Below, piece after piece: positions 27,388 through 35,316 of a stretch of DNA of 64,000 bases. The position numbers were made by a program, and so were the translations under genes. Source of the stretch: an uncultured Porticoccus sp. (GTDB lineage: Bacteria > Pseudomonadota > Gammaproteobacteria > Pseudomonadales > Porticoccaceae); the NCBI GenBank assembly GCA_947259505.1, contig CAMYLT010000002.1:62001-126000 (forward strand). The letters are read 5' to 3'. Each line of letters starts with the position of its first letter. Positions within the stretch are counted from its first letter, which is position 1. Below the pieces are notes generated by a model. It worked only from the letters and a program-made list of their open reading frames with translations, was not told where the DNA came from and searched no databases.

Positions 27388-27855
27388 TTATTTCTCCTCT
27401 TCCGCAGCTTCGTCGGTAGATGCATCAGCATCTTCAACAACGTTTTCCTCTTCTGCTTCTGGCGCCGCAGGGCGCTCAGACTCAGTATCACGCTCGGCAT
27501 GGCGAGGCTCACGACGCTCAGAACGGCTATCGGACTTCTCTGCTTTCATGATGGGAGACTCAACGGTAACAGCTTCGTCACAGCTGAATACTGCGCTGCG
27601 AATAACTGCATCGTTGTAACGGAAGTTGGAATTCAGTTCTTCCAACACGTCCTGACCACACTCGATGTTCATCAGTACGTAGTGAGCCTTGTGGATTTTG
27701 TTGATCGGGTATGCCAATTGGCGACGACCCCAGTCCTCAAGACGGTGAACCTGGCCATTGCCAGCATTGATAGTGCTGGTATAGCGCTCGATCATCCCGG
27801 GAACCTGTTCGCTCTGATCCGGGTGAACCATAAATACGATTTCGTAGTGACGCAT
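27388..27855 (-). CDS. rpsF: 30S ribosomal protein S6 with acidic C-terminal tail
   Basis: Residues 1-100 form the S6 ferredoxin-like fold ([20 protein letters not shown] at the start, [20 protein letters not shown] near 65-85). From about residue 110 to 155 there is a long polar tail with alternating RSE/RRE and then a Glu/Asp/Ala-rich end ([14 protein letters not shown]). In E. coli the S6 C-terminus is the target of RimK glutamate ligation; a Glu-rich encoded tail here is of the same character. GGAGG lies before ATG 27855. A strong promoter and a candidate S6:S18 regulatory hairpin lie upstream. Confidence 0.97.
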   Translation of the reverse strand: MRHYEIVFMVHPDQSEQVPGMIERYTSTINAGNGQVHRLEDWGRRQLAYPINKIHKAHYVLMNIECGQDVLEELNSNFRYNDAVIRSAVFSCDEAVTVESPIMKAEKSDSRSERREPRHAERDTESERPAAPEAEEENVVEDADASTDEAAEEEK

Positions 27856-27875
27856 TGTGCCTCCTTACGGGTTAA

Positions 27876-27904
27876 AAGTTGTCCGCCCCATGCGGTACAA
27901 CAAG
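27876..27904 (-). promoter_or_regulatory. Candidate S6:S18-binding leader hairpin of rpsF
   Basis: In the 5' leader, TTGTTGT and ACAACTT form an outer stem, and CCGC and GCGG an inner one, with loop ATGGG and an ACCG sequence at the junction. Known rpsF leaders bind S6:S18 through a CCG-containing bulge flanked by stems. The fold is read from sequence; homology to the described motif is probable but not computed. Confidence 0.5.
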
Positions 27905-27936
27905 GAGTTCTTGGCCCAGGTGGACCAAGGGCGGGC

Positions 27937-27965
27937 ATTCTACGGCGATAGCACCTTGATTTCAA
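27937..27965 (-). promoter_or_regulatory. Promoter of the rpsF operon
   Basis: TTGAAA (27965-27960) and TAGAAT (27942-27937) are exactly 17 bases apart, near-consensus sigma-70, placing the transcript start about 75 bases before rpsF. Confidence 0.8.
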
Positions 27966-28053
27966 GGATAAATCAGGTACTTATAGACTGGGACTGGCGG
28001 TAAAGAGTGGCTATTATCTCTGCCCTACATCATTTTTTGAAAAGGAGCCCCCC

Positions 28054-28218
28054 ATGAAGAAATTTTCACTGCTGTTAATCGCCCTCGGCGCACTCACCCT
28101 GACCGGCTGCACCAAGGTCGGTAGCGAGGCGTGGTGCAATGACATGAAGGGCAAACCGAAAGGCGACTGGACTGCCAACGAAGCAGCAGATTTCACAAAG
28201 CATTGTATTTTCATGTAG
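28054..28218 (+). CDS. Small DUF3012-type lipoprotein
   Basis: A 54-residue product: signal sequence MKKFSLLLIALGALTL followed by the lipobox LTGC (C19), then a short mature part with TKVGSEAWCNDMKGKPKGDW, two further cysteines (C27 and C51) and a C-terminal TKHCIFM. This matches the DUF3012 family of tiny lipoproteins as I know it; function is unknown. AAAGGAG lies eight bases before ATG 28054. It is read opposite to its neighbours and its stop is only five bases from the convergent phosphatidyltransferase end. Confidence 0.88.
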   Translation: MKKFSLLLIALGALTLTGCTKVGSEAWCNDMKGKPKGDWTANEAADFTKHCIFM

Positions 28219-28223
28219 CCTGA

Positions 28224-28922
28224 TTATAGCTCCGGATCGGCTGGCGGCTGACCCGCCAGCCCTTTCTGGCGAGCGATGATTGCGGCCCCCCAGAATCCTG
28301 GCACATTGTCTTGCCACTGGGGCAGAATTGATGTGATGACTACCTGTTCAAGCGTCACCCACAGGTAAAATAACAACACGCCGCGAAACAGCATCGCGTT
28401 ATCAAACATCACCGCCATAAAATAGGCCGGAGCCAACAAGATGGCAGCCAGCTTGGCAGAATGTGTGTGATAGCTGGGAAATCGATGAAAACGTGCAAGG
28501 CATACCAATAGCGGTACCAGCCATGCGCTGAACGCCATAACCAAATAGCCAGCCTCTTGTTCAAAAACTTCTGGCCACAGTACTTTAAGACCCACCAACA
28601 TGGCAGCGTAAGTACTCAGATCGGCCAGACTATCCAGTCTTGTACCCAGTTCAGTCACTTGCCCAAGACGCCGCGCCAGGAAGCCATCTACGCCATCGCT
28701 CAACAAAGACAATGCCAGTACGCTCAAAAAAGCGACCACATTGTGTTGCAGTGCCAACAGCATCAACACTGGCATCAATGCCACCCTTGTAGCACTGATC
28801 ACATTGGGTAAATTCAACACCAGGTTACGGGTCGCCTCCTGGTTATTCTGTATAACCCGATCAGTCAGCCGTTGATTGCGGTGATGAATGCTTTTTCCTC
28901 CAGCTTCACGGCCACTCGACAT
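28224..28922 (-). CDS. CDP-alcohol phosphatidyltransferase family protein
   Basis: A membrane enzyme of phospholipid synthesis, 232 residues with about five or six helices. The catalytic signature D-x2-DG-x2-AR-x8-G-x3-D-x3-D is complete in SDGVDGFLARRLGQ and TELGTRLDSLAD (residues about 77-102). A hydrophilic N-terminus of about 30 residues precedes it. It could be a PgsA-like or cardiolipin-type transferase; the alcohol substrate is not evident. Its ATG overlaps the rlmB stop (TAATG), so the two are translationally coupled. Confidence 0.88.
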   Translation of the reverse strand: MSSGREAGGKSIHHRNQRLTDRVIQNNQEATRNLVLNLPNVISATRVALMPVLMLLALQHNVVAFLSVLALSLLSDGVDGFLARRLGQVTELGTRLDSLADLSTYAAMLVGLKVLWPEVFEQEAGYLVMAFSAWLVPLLVCLARFHRFPSYHTHSAKLAAILLAPAYFMAVMFDNAMLFRGVLLFYLWVTLEQVVITSILPQWQDNVPGFWGAAIIARQKGLAGQPPADPEL

Positions 28923-29692
28923 TAATGACGCTGCCTAACTGCCTCGAAAAGGCAGATCCCAGCGGCAACGGAAACATTTAAGCTGCTCACAGCACCCGCC
29001 ATGGGCAGTTTCACCAGAGAGTCGCAGTATTCACGGGTTAAACGTCGCAGTCCTTTTTCTTCAGCACCCATCACCATTACCAACGGCCCTTTGAGATCGA
29101 CCTCGTAGACTAGCTGCTCTGCTTCACCGGCTGTCCCCACTACCCACAGCCCTCTTTCCTGAAGCTGCTTGAGGGTTCTTGCCAGATTCGTCACCACCAC
29201 CAGCGGCACCGTTTCAGCAGCACCACTGGCCACCTTCTGAACTGTCGGGGTCAAACCTACAGAATTGTCCTTGGGAACTATCACCGCCTGCACCCCAGCG
29301 GCATCGGCCGAGCGCAAACAAGCACCCAAATTGTGGGGGTCCGTAACACCATCCAAAACCAGCAAAAAAGGCGGAACTGACAATTGTTCCAACAGACCGA
29401 CAAGAAAGTGTTCATCCTGCACCTTTCCACTCTCACAAAGTGCAGCCACACCCTGATGACGGCCCTCACCCTCGGTCAACGTATCCAGCTCAGCACGACT
29501 AACCCTAGTCACCGGAATACCCTTCAACTCAGCCAGATTCAGTACTTTTTGCAACCGCTGGTCCTCGCGGCCTTTGAGCACCTTGAGCATGCGAACCTTG
29601 TCCGCAGTCGTCTTTAATACTGCCTGCACGGAATGCAGACCAAATATCCACTGGTCCCGATCAACGGGACCGACCCCTGTTTTTGATGTCAT
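28922..29692 (-). CDS. rlmB: 23S rRNA (guanosine-2'-O-)-methyltransferase RlmB
   Basis: A SPOUT-class methyltransferase that modifies G2251 in the peptidyl-transferase region. The N-terminal substrate-binding domain contains WIFGLHSVQAVLK (residues 15-27); the SPOUT knot includes LVLDGVTDPHNLGACLRSAD, VMVMGAEEKGLRRLT and the final LPMAGAVSSLNVSVAAGICLFE as three motifs. Length is 256 residues, close to normal. It is 38 bases downstream of rnr, the usual rnr-rlmB arrangement. Confidence 0.95.
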   Translation of the reverse strand: MTSKTGVGPVDRDQWIFGLHSVQAVLKTTADKVRMLKVLKGREDQRLQKVLNLAELKGIPVTRVSRAELDTLTEGEGRHQGVAALCESGKVQDEHFLVGLLEQLSVPPFLLVLDGVTDPHNLGACLRSADAAGVQAVIVPKDNSVGLTPTVQKVASGAAETVPLVVVTNLARTLKQLQERGLWVVGTAGEAEQLVYEVDLKGPLVMVMGAEEKGLRRLTREYCDSLVKLPMAGAVSSLNVSVAAGICLFEAVRQRH

Positions 29693-29730
29693 TGATTTCA
29701 GCCTGTCAGGTATTCGTCAAAACTCAGTCA

Positions 29731-32184
29731 CTAACGTTTTTTAGCGGGAGGCTTACGCCGCTTGGCACCGGGCGGATGACCAGCTCGCCCAGACTTTCCA
29801 GGCTTGCTGGCAGGAGCTACTGACTTCGCAGTTGCTTTTCCAGAACCTGCTCGCTTCTTGGCTCTCGAATGCTTCTTGGCCCTCGCCTGTTCATGTTCAA
29901 CTGCGAACTCCAGAGCCTTGGGACTGACGGCAACACCCTTTTTGGCTTTCCTGCGATTATCTTCTACCAGATCAAAATCGATCTTGCGCTCGTCCAGGTC
30001 CACTCTACTCACCCGTACGCGCAACTTGTCACCCAGGCCAAAGACCCGCTTGGTGCGTTCACCAATCAAACGATGGTGAGCTGCTTCATGATAATAGTAA
30101 TCCTTAGGCAATCCGGTAATGTGCACCAACCCCTCGATGAACAGCTCGCTGAGCTGCACGAAAAGGCCGAAGCCCGTGACCGATACCACGACCCCATCGT
30201 ATTCCTCTCCAACACGGGACAACAGGTACTCGCATTTCAGCCAGTTCACCACATCACGGGTAGCCTCATCGGCCCTGCGCTCGGTCATGGAACAGTGTTC
30301 ACCGGCCGATTGCATCCAGCTTTGATCGTATGGATAAATCTGCGCCGATGTCAGGGAGGGAGCATCGTCCACTTTTTTGACAAAACTGACCCGGCCATTT
30401 TTGCGAATCAGATAGCGAATCGCCCGGTGTACCAGCAAATCAGGGTAGCGCCGGATGGGTGATGTGAAATGGGTATATGCCGGGTAATTCAAACCAAAGT
30501 GGCCTTCGTTATCCGGGGAGTAGACAGCCTGATTCATCGTGCGCAGGACGACCGTTTGAATTACGCCCGCGTCCGGGCGACCTGCCACCTGCAACAGTAC
30601 TCGCTGAAAATCCTTTGGTGTGGGGTCATCCCCGCCGGGCAAGCCAAGCCCCAGCTCACCGAGAAATTCCCGCAGATCAGCCAACTTTGCCGTACGCGGT
30701 CCCCCGTGCACCCGATAGAGTCCCGTCAGCTTGTTCTTCTGCAACAAGCTCGCAGCGCAGACATTGGCACATAGCATGCACTCTTCAATCAAGCGGTGCG
30801 CCTCGGTACGCTCTGACGGAATGATTTGCTGAATTTTCCGTTCGGCGTCGAACAGGATACGGGTTTCCTGGCTATCAAAATCAATGGCGCCGCGCACCTC
30901 GCGGGACTGCAGCAGCATCAAATAGAGCTCATGTAGATGATCCACATGAGTGATCAAGGCATGGAATTGTTTCCGGACACCACTGTCCCGGTCACCCCGC
31001 TGGGCCACCATGGCCGCCACTTGGGTATAGGTGAGTCGACCATGGGAGTGGATGATCGCCTCATAGAATTGAAATTTAACGATGTTGCCACTGTCATCCA
31101 GTGACATGTCACAGACCATGGTCAGGCGATCGACATGAGGGTTAAGAGAACAAAGACCGTTGGAGAGCTTCTCCGGCAGCATCGGCACCACATACTGGGG
31201 GAAATACACGGAGTTGCCGCGTTGGTAGGCCTCCTTATCCAGCGGGCTGCCGACGTTCACATAATGAGAAACATCGGCGATGGCCACCATCAGTCGCCAA
31301 CCGTTGCGACGTGGCTCACAGTAAACCGCGTCGTCGAAATCCCGGGCATCTTCACCATCAATAGTGACAAACGGCAACTTGCGCAAATCCACGCGATGAG
31401 CAGCATCGGCCTCTGCTACTTCGGCGGGAATGGCTTCAGCTTCCTCGAGAACCGACTCCGGCCATTTATGGGGAACACCATAATTGTGGATGGCAATATC
31501 AATTTCCATCCCCGGCGCCAGGTGATCGCCCAACACCTGCACCACCCGCCCCGCGGGCAGGTTATGGCGGCTTGGATAGGTGGTGATCTCCACCACCACG
31601 ATCTGCCCCGGCTCTACATTGGAACGCTGATCTGCGGGAATCAATATGTCCTGTGTCACCCTAGGGTTGTCCGGACGCACAAAATGAATGCCACTCTCTA
31701 CAAAATACCGACCCACAAGTGAGCTGGTATGGTGCTCGACCACATCGACAATAGAGCCTTCCGGACGACCGCGGCGATCCCAACCGGCAACCCGCACCAA
31801 AACCTCGTCGCCATCCATTACCCGGCGCATCTGCCGACTGGAGAGAAACAGGTCATCGCCCCCATGGGTGGGAATGACGAAACCAAATCCCTCGGGGTGC
31901 CCGACTACCCGGCCCTTGATCAGGTTCATCTTATCCAGGGGGCCGTAGGCGTTGCGGCGATTGCGAACCGCCTGGCCATCGCGCTCCATGGCCGCCAGCC
32001 GCCGGCGCAACGCCTCCTGGGCGTCCTCATCCTTAAGCCCAAATTCGGCGCACAGCTCTTCGTGGGTCATCGGACCCACACTGTCAGTTAGAAAATCGAG
32101 GATATATTCACGGCTGGGGACAGGGCGATCGTACTTGGCGGCCTCGCGGTCGGCGAAGGGGTCATTACGAACATGTTTCTTCAT
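29731..32184 (-). CDS. rnr: Ribonuclease R
   Basis: A processive 3'-5' exoribonuclease that degrades structured RNA, in rRNA quality control and cold response. Domains in order: an N-terminal winged helix (about 20-85), cold-shock domains (90-235), the RNB catalytic domain (270-600, with DGEDARDFDDAV supplying metal-binding aspartates), an S1 domain (655-740) and a strongly basic tail (ARAKKHSRAKKRAGSGKA and onward). Length 817 is normal. It heads the rnr-rlmB-phosphatidyltransferase unit. Confidence 0.97.
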   Translation of the reverse strand: MKKHVRNDPFADREAAKYDRPVPSREYILDFLTDSVGPMTHEELCAEFGLKDEDAQEALRRRLAAMERDGQAVRNRRNAYGPLDKMNLIKGRVVGHPEGFGFVIPTHGGDDLFLSSRQMRRVMDGDEVLVRVAGWDRRGRPEGSIVDVVEHHTSSLVGRYFVESGIHFVRPDNPRVTQDILIPADQRSNVEPGQIVVVEITTYPSRHNLPAGRVVQVLGDHLAPGMEIDIAIHNYGVPHKWPESVLEEAEAIPAEVAEADAAHRVDLRKLPFVTIDGEDARDFDDAVYCEPRRNGWRLMVAIADVSHYVNVGSPLDKEAYQRGNSVYFPQYVVPMLPEKLSNGLCSLNPHVDRLTMVCDMSLDDSGNIVKFQFYEAIIHSHGRLTYTQVAAMVAQRGDRDSGVRKQFHALITHVDHLHELYLMLLQSREVRGAIDFDSQETRILFDAERKIQQIIPSERTEAHRLIEECMLCANVCAASLLQKNKLTGLYRVHGGPRTAKLADLREFLGELGLGLPGGDDPTPKDFQRVLLQVAGRPDAGVIQTVVLRTMNQAVYSPDNEGHFGLNYPAYTHFTSPIRRYPDLLVHRAIRYLIRKNGRVSFVKKVDDAPSLTSAQIYPYDQSWMQSAGEHCSMTERRADEATRDVVNWLKCEYLLSRVGEEYDGVVVSVTGFGLFVQLSELFIEGLVHITGLPKDYYYHEAAHHRLIGERTKRVFGLGDKLRVRVSRVDLDERKIDFDLVEDNRRKAKKGVAVSPKALEFAVEHEQARAKKHSRAKKRAGSGKATAKSVAPASKPGKSGRAGHPPGAKRRKPPAKKR

Positions 32185-32665
32185 TTATGCTCTCTGAAAG
32201 GTGACGCAGTTAAGCCCGAAGTAATTTGCTCCACATAAAAACATATCAACCGTATCAGACCAATGATTTTCGTACTATGCATATGCTTTTGTTGAGTAGC
32301 CACTATCAGGCGTAGACAATGCTGGCTACGGTAACACCAAGGATAGACGACATACGCTGCAAATCCCGCCATGTGGCGATTTATTGATCTGGATCAGGAC
32401 CATACGAGACCGTCCAAAAACACCTGCAACTATTTTTTAGCGGTAACGGCAATCGCTATCTGGAGCAATCAGCTCAATCACACCTCACCTGCGAAGCAAA
32501 CCCATTTACGAGAGGCCACCGAATGCAGCCTCTCAAGCCTCTTCTGCAGGGGACACAGAAAACCGTTCGCGCCACCATAAAACAAACACTATTTCAGTCT
32601 CCAGCATTCACAAAAATGCAGGTCAGCCCGAGGACTTTATTGAAGAAGAATTTTAATTCTGAGAA
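32185..32665. other. Intergenic region between rnr and tRNA-Leu
   Basis: About 480 bases without a credible gene; the longest frame (69 codons on the plus strand) has no ribosome site and odd composition. It should hold the rnr promoter on the minus strand; TTGATA with AATTAC 17 bases later (near 32222-32250) is a weak candidate. Confidence 0.3.
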
Positions 32666-32694
32666 TTGACAATCCTCATCGTGGTCACTATAGT
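32666..32694 (+). promoter_or_regulatory. Promoter of tRNA-Leu
   Basis: A perfect TTGACA (32666-32671) and TATAGT (32689-32694) are separated by 17 bases, typical of stable-RNA promoters. Transcription would start near 32701, about 32 bases before the mature tRNA. Confidence 0.85.
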
Positions 32695-32732
32695 TCGCCA
32701 CCTCTGACGGAGCAGCCACTGCTTCTTAGAAT

Positions 32733-32819
32733 GCCCAGGTGGCGGAACTGGTAGACGCGCTAGCTTCAGGTGCTAGTGACCTTACGGTCGTGGAGGTTCA
32801 AGTCCTCTCCTGGGCACCA
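32733..32819 (+). tRNA. tRNA-Leu (anticodon CAG)
   Basis: An 87-base class II tRNA with acceptor stem GCCCAGG/CCTGGGC, D-arm with GGTAGACGC, anticodon loop TTCAGGT (CAG), a long variable arm (TGACCTTACGGTCG), GGTTCAAGTCC T-arm and an encoded CCA end. It closely resembles E. coli tRNA-Leu(CAG). It reads CUG codons. Confidence 0.97.
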
Positions 32820-32863
32820 TACATTAAGCAGTTGATTTTAAATATAAAACTGCCATTAAAAAT

Positions 32864-32902
32864 GGTCGATATCCACATACAGGAAATCGGCCTTTTTTCT
32901 TT
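32864..32902 (+). terminator. Intrinsic terminator after tRNA-Leu
   Basis: GGTCGAT (32864-32870) pairs with ATCGGCC (32886-32892, one G-T pair), followed by TTTTTTCTTT. It lies 45 bases after the tRNA. Confidence 0.75.
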
Positions 32903-33011
32903 CGTGCCCAGTTCGCGGTTTGCGACCACAGTGCGCACAATCCGACTTCGCTGAAGTGTTCAAAATCTCGTATAACCATCCGGGTAATCCTAAAAAAAAA
33001 ACGCCCGCCCC

Positions 33012-33305
33012 CTAAAAACACCCCACCAAATCGGCGCCTTCAACGACAGAAGATGCAACTACCGCATCGCTAAGATCCACCTTATTTGCCAGAAGACCGT
33101 TTAATTGAAGGTCGAAAGACCTCATCTCCGAGTGTAACGCCATGGGCAGATAGACATTCACATCTTTTGTCTGACCAATACGGCAGACCCTAGCTATAGC
33201 CTTATCACCGACCGAAGGCGTGTCTTTATTGAATGGACAGCTAAGGGTAATTTCTGGCAAAAAGTACACTCCTTCCTCCCCAAAAGGTAATCGGGACAAA
33301 TCCAA
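33012..33305 (-). pseudogene. Remnant of an SNF2-type helicase, C-terminal end only
   Basis: An open stretch of about 97 codons carries ARVCRIGQTKDVNVYLPMA, the helicase motif VI pattern of SNF2 proteins (R-x2-RIGQ-x-K-x-V-x-VY), followed by a C-terminal part (SFDLQLNGLLANKVDLSDAV) typical of the end of such proteins. Upstream the frame closes (TAA two codons before the TTG at 33305), and no ATPase motifs are seen in the 120 bases to the next gene. It therefore looks like the decayed end of a helicase of about 1000 residues. Location beside tRNA-Leu fits a lost genomic island. Confidence 0.6.
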
Positions 33306-33423
33306 ACTAATTTACTTCGCAAAAAAACACATCACCATTGTCACACCAATGACTTTTGGAATAGAAGTCGACATTAGCAGTAAATCGAATAATGATAACC
33401 CTCTCTCGCAGACAATTTCTTAT

Positions 33424-34950
33424 TTATTCGACGACATACACTTTTTCATCTGTCTCCTTTTTTGCCGCATACATCGCTTGGTCGGCACGATGTAACGCTG
33501 TAACGGGGCTATCGTCTTCACGTATCTGGGTAACTCCACAGGAAATAGATACATCAAGTGGCGTGCCATTATTATTAAAACCTGCCTGTTTGACCTTTTC
33601 ACAGGCGCCAACAGCAAAGATTTTTGCGCCATCCAGCCCCGTATCCGGTAAAAGTACAACAAATTCATCACCGCCATAGCGGGCAACAATATCGGACACC
33701 CTGGCACGTTTCTTAAGAGTTTCGGCAACCTTCATCAAGACGACATCTCCAGCATTATGCCCAAAGGTGTCATTGATTTGCTTAAACTTGTTACAGTCAA
33801 CAAAAACGATAGATAATGGAGCCTTGGTCCTGCTAGAACGGGCAAACTCCTCCTGTACACGCTCTTCGTAACCCGCTCGGTTATAGACGCCCGTCAATGG
33901 ATCCTTGACTGCCAGATCCTGCTTTATCCTGACCTCACTCTTCAGGTTGCTCGCCTCCGCTTCCATATCCCGCACCTGCAAGGTCAAACCATGAATTTTT
34001 TCCTTGCTTTCAATATGATGCTTACGTTCTGTTTCCAGGTAATTAGCGACTTTGGTAGATAAATTGGAGAGCCCCTTTTCCACTGTTTTCTTAAGCACTT
34101 CAAGATCATTTTCTTCAACAGCCTTCCCAATAATCTGCACATCATTACTGACCTCAGACTCCAACTGGGCAGCGCGAGTATAGGAATCATCGCCGTCAGT
34201 GATCACGGAGAAAATAGCTTCTTCTACACTTTGCAACTTGTTGCGCAGATCACCGAGGAAACTTTGCGTTGTCAGCCGCTCCTCACTTACTTTGCCGGTA
34301 ATATCAACGAGCAGATCAATGACATCCCCCAAAACTGCACCAATCGCATCCACCGAGTCTGATTCACCCAACTGATCTTTGATCCAGCGAGTCTCCGAAG
34401 CATTGCCATTCAGGACATCAACATGATTGAGAATCTGATCCAATAATGAAATAGACTTGGTCAGAAATTCTTCCAGCACTGGATCAGTCTTATTATTTTT
34501 CTTTTCAAACCAACTGAGCACTCCTCCAGCGGAAGGCTTTTTCGCATCACCCTTTAGCGAGGAACTCGATAACAGCTTGAAAACTTCATGTAACGACTGG
34601 AGCTGTTGCTTAACATGAGTAGCATTACTAATCTGGGTCGCCAGCATATCAAGCTGCGTACGATGACTTTTATCCAGGTTCAGCGAACGAATGCTGTCAG
34701 CAAAGTCCTTAGCATAATGTCCCAAGTCGAGATCAACGACATCATCAACTACTTGCTCCTCACGAAGAATCATATGCCTAGCAAGTTGGTCTGACAGACT
34801 ATCCAGCTCAGCTGAACCACTTTCTGCCTTGATCACGTGGCGAAGTTTTTTTAATAGTCGGGATATCTCCGGATCAGACGCGTCAGCCAGATGGGTGAGC
34901 CTTATTGTCAATCGGGTCAGGGAAGTTTCACGATCCATTTGTGCACTCAT
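33424..34950 (-). CDS. GGDEF diguanylate cyclase
   Basis: It makes cyclic-di-GMP from two GTP. The C-terminal GGDEF domain (about 340-505) has an intact active site GGDEF at 426-430 and an inhibitory I-site R417-V-S-D420 five residues earlier, so activity with product feedback is expected. The N-terminal 330 residues are helical with coiled-coil character (for example KVANYLETERKHHIESKEKI) and no membrane segment, similar to the long cytoplasmic N-terminus of Pseudomonas DgcP-like cyclases. It follows the FliK/FlhB-like pair and is 2.4 kb from the stator/PilZ genes, suggesting a role in motility control. Confidence 0.93.
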   Translation of the reverse strand: MSAQMDRETSLTRLTIRLTHLADASDPEISRLLKKLRHVIKAESGSAELDSLSDQLARHMILREEQVVDDVVDLDLGHYAKDFADSIRSLNLDKSHRTQLDMLATQISNATHVKQQLQSLHEVFKLLSSSSLKGDAKKPSAGGVLSWFEKKNNKTDPVLEEFLTKSISLLDQILNHVDVLNGNASETRWIKDQLGESDSVDAIGAVLGDVIDLLVDITGKVSEERLTTQSFLGDLRNKLQSVEEAIFSVITDGDDSYTRAAQLESEVSNDVQIIGKAVEENDLEVLKKTVEKGLSNLSTKVANYLETERKHHIESKEKIHGLTLQVRDMEAEASNLKSEVRIKQDLAVKDPLTGVYNRAGYEERVQEEFARSSRTKAPLSIVFVDCNKFKQINDTFGHNAGDVVLMKVAETLKKRARVSDIVARYGGDEFVVLLPDTGLDGAKIFAVGACEKVKQAGFNNNGTPLDVSISCGVTQIREDDSPVTALHRADQAMYAAKKETDEKVYVVE

Positions 34951-35023
34951 TATTATCCGGACGTTATATTAAAATTTTTAATCACCAAGCGAATATTTAC
35001 AACCAATTGATGTAACATCTCGC

Positions 35024-35051
35024 ATTATAAGAAATTAATCGTACGTGTCGA
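35024..35051 (-). promoter_or_regulatory. Promoter of the diguanylate cyclase gene
   Basis: TCGACA (35051-35046) and TATAAT (35029-35024) are 16 bases apart on the minus strand. The -35 box lies inside the 3' end of the FlhB-like gene. Confidence 0.6.
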
Positions 35052-35316
35052 TCAAACTGTTAATGCGATAGACGTGGGCCAAGACTTCTGCAATAGCCAC
35101 ATATAGCTGTTCCGGAATTTCCTCTCCCACCGGCACCTGCAACAACACACTGGCCAATTGCTCATCTTCAATGAGAGGAACTAAATTTTCACGCGCCACC
35201 GCGGTGATTTCTTCGGCGACATATCCTTCACCTTTGGCAACTACTCTGGGGGCACCTGCGCCACTATAAAGTAGGGCTGCGGCTTTTTTACCTTTGACCG
35301 GGATGCGCTCACTCAT
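35035..35316 (-). CDS. FlhB C-terminal-domain-like protein (FhlB/YlqH type)
   Basis: A 93-residue soluble protein resembling the cytoplasmic tail of FlhB: VVAKGEGYVAEEITAVARENLVPL and EEIPEQLYVAIAEVLAHVYRIN match the region downstream of the cleavage site in FlhB (compare the flhB product in this window). The autocleavage NPTH motif and the membrane domain are absent, so it cannot act as a full export switch. Similar short proteins accompany FliK-like proteins in Pseudomonas and Bacillus. It overlaps the FliK-like gene by four bases (ATGA). Confidence 0.88.
   Translation of the reverse strand: MSERIPVKGKKAAALLYSGAGAPRVVAKGEGYVAEEITAVARENLVPLIEDEQLASVLLQVPVGEEIPEQLYVAIAEVLAHVYRINSLIDTYD

Noticed and set aside
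32371..32580. 69-codon plus-strand frame between rnr and tRNA-Leu
   Set aside because: No ribosome site, irregular composition with many rare residues, and no family resemblance.
32797..33423. Repeat of the tRNA-Leu 3' end as an attachment site
   Set aside because: I looked for a second copy of the T-arm/acceptor sequence near the helicase remnant and found none within the window.
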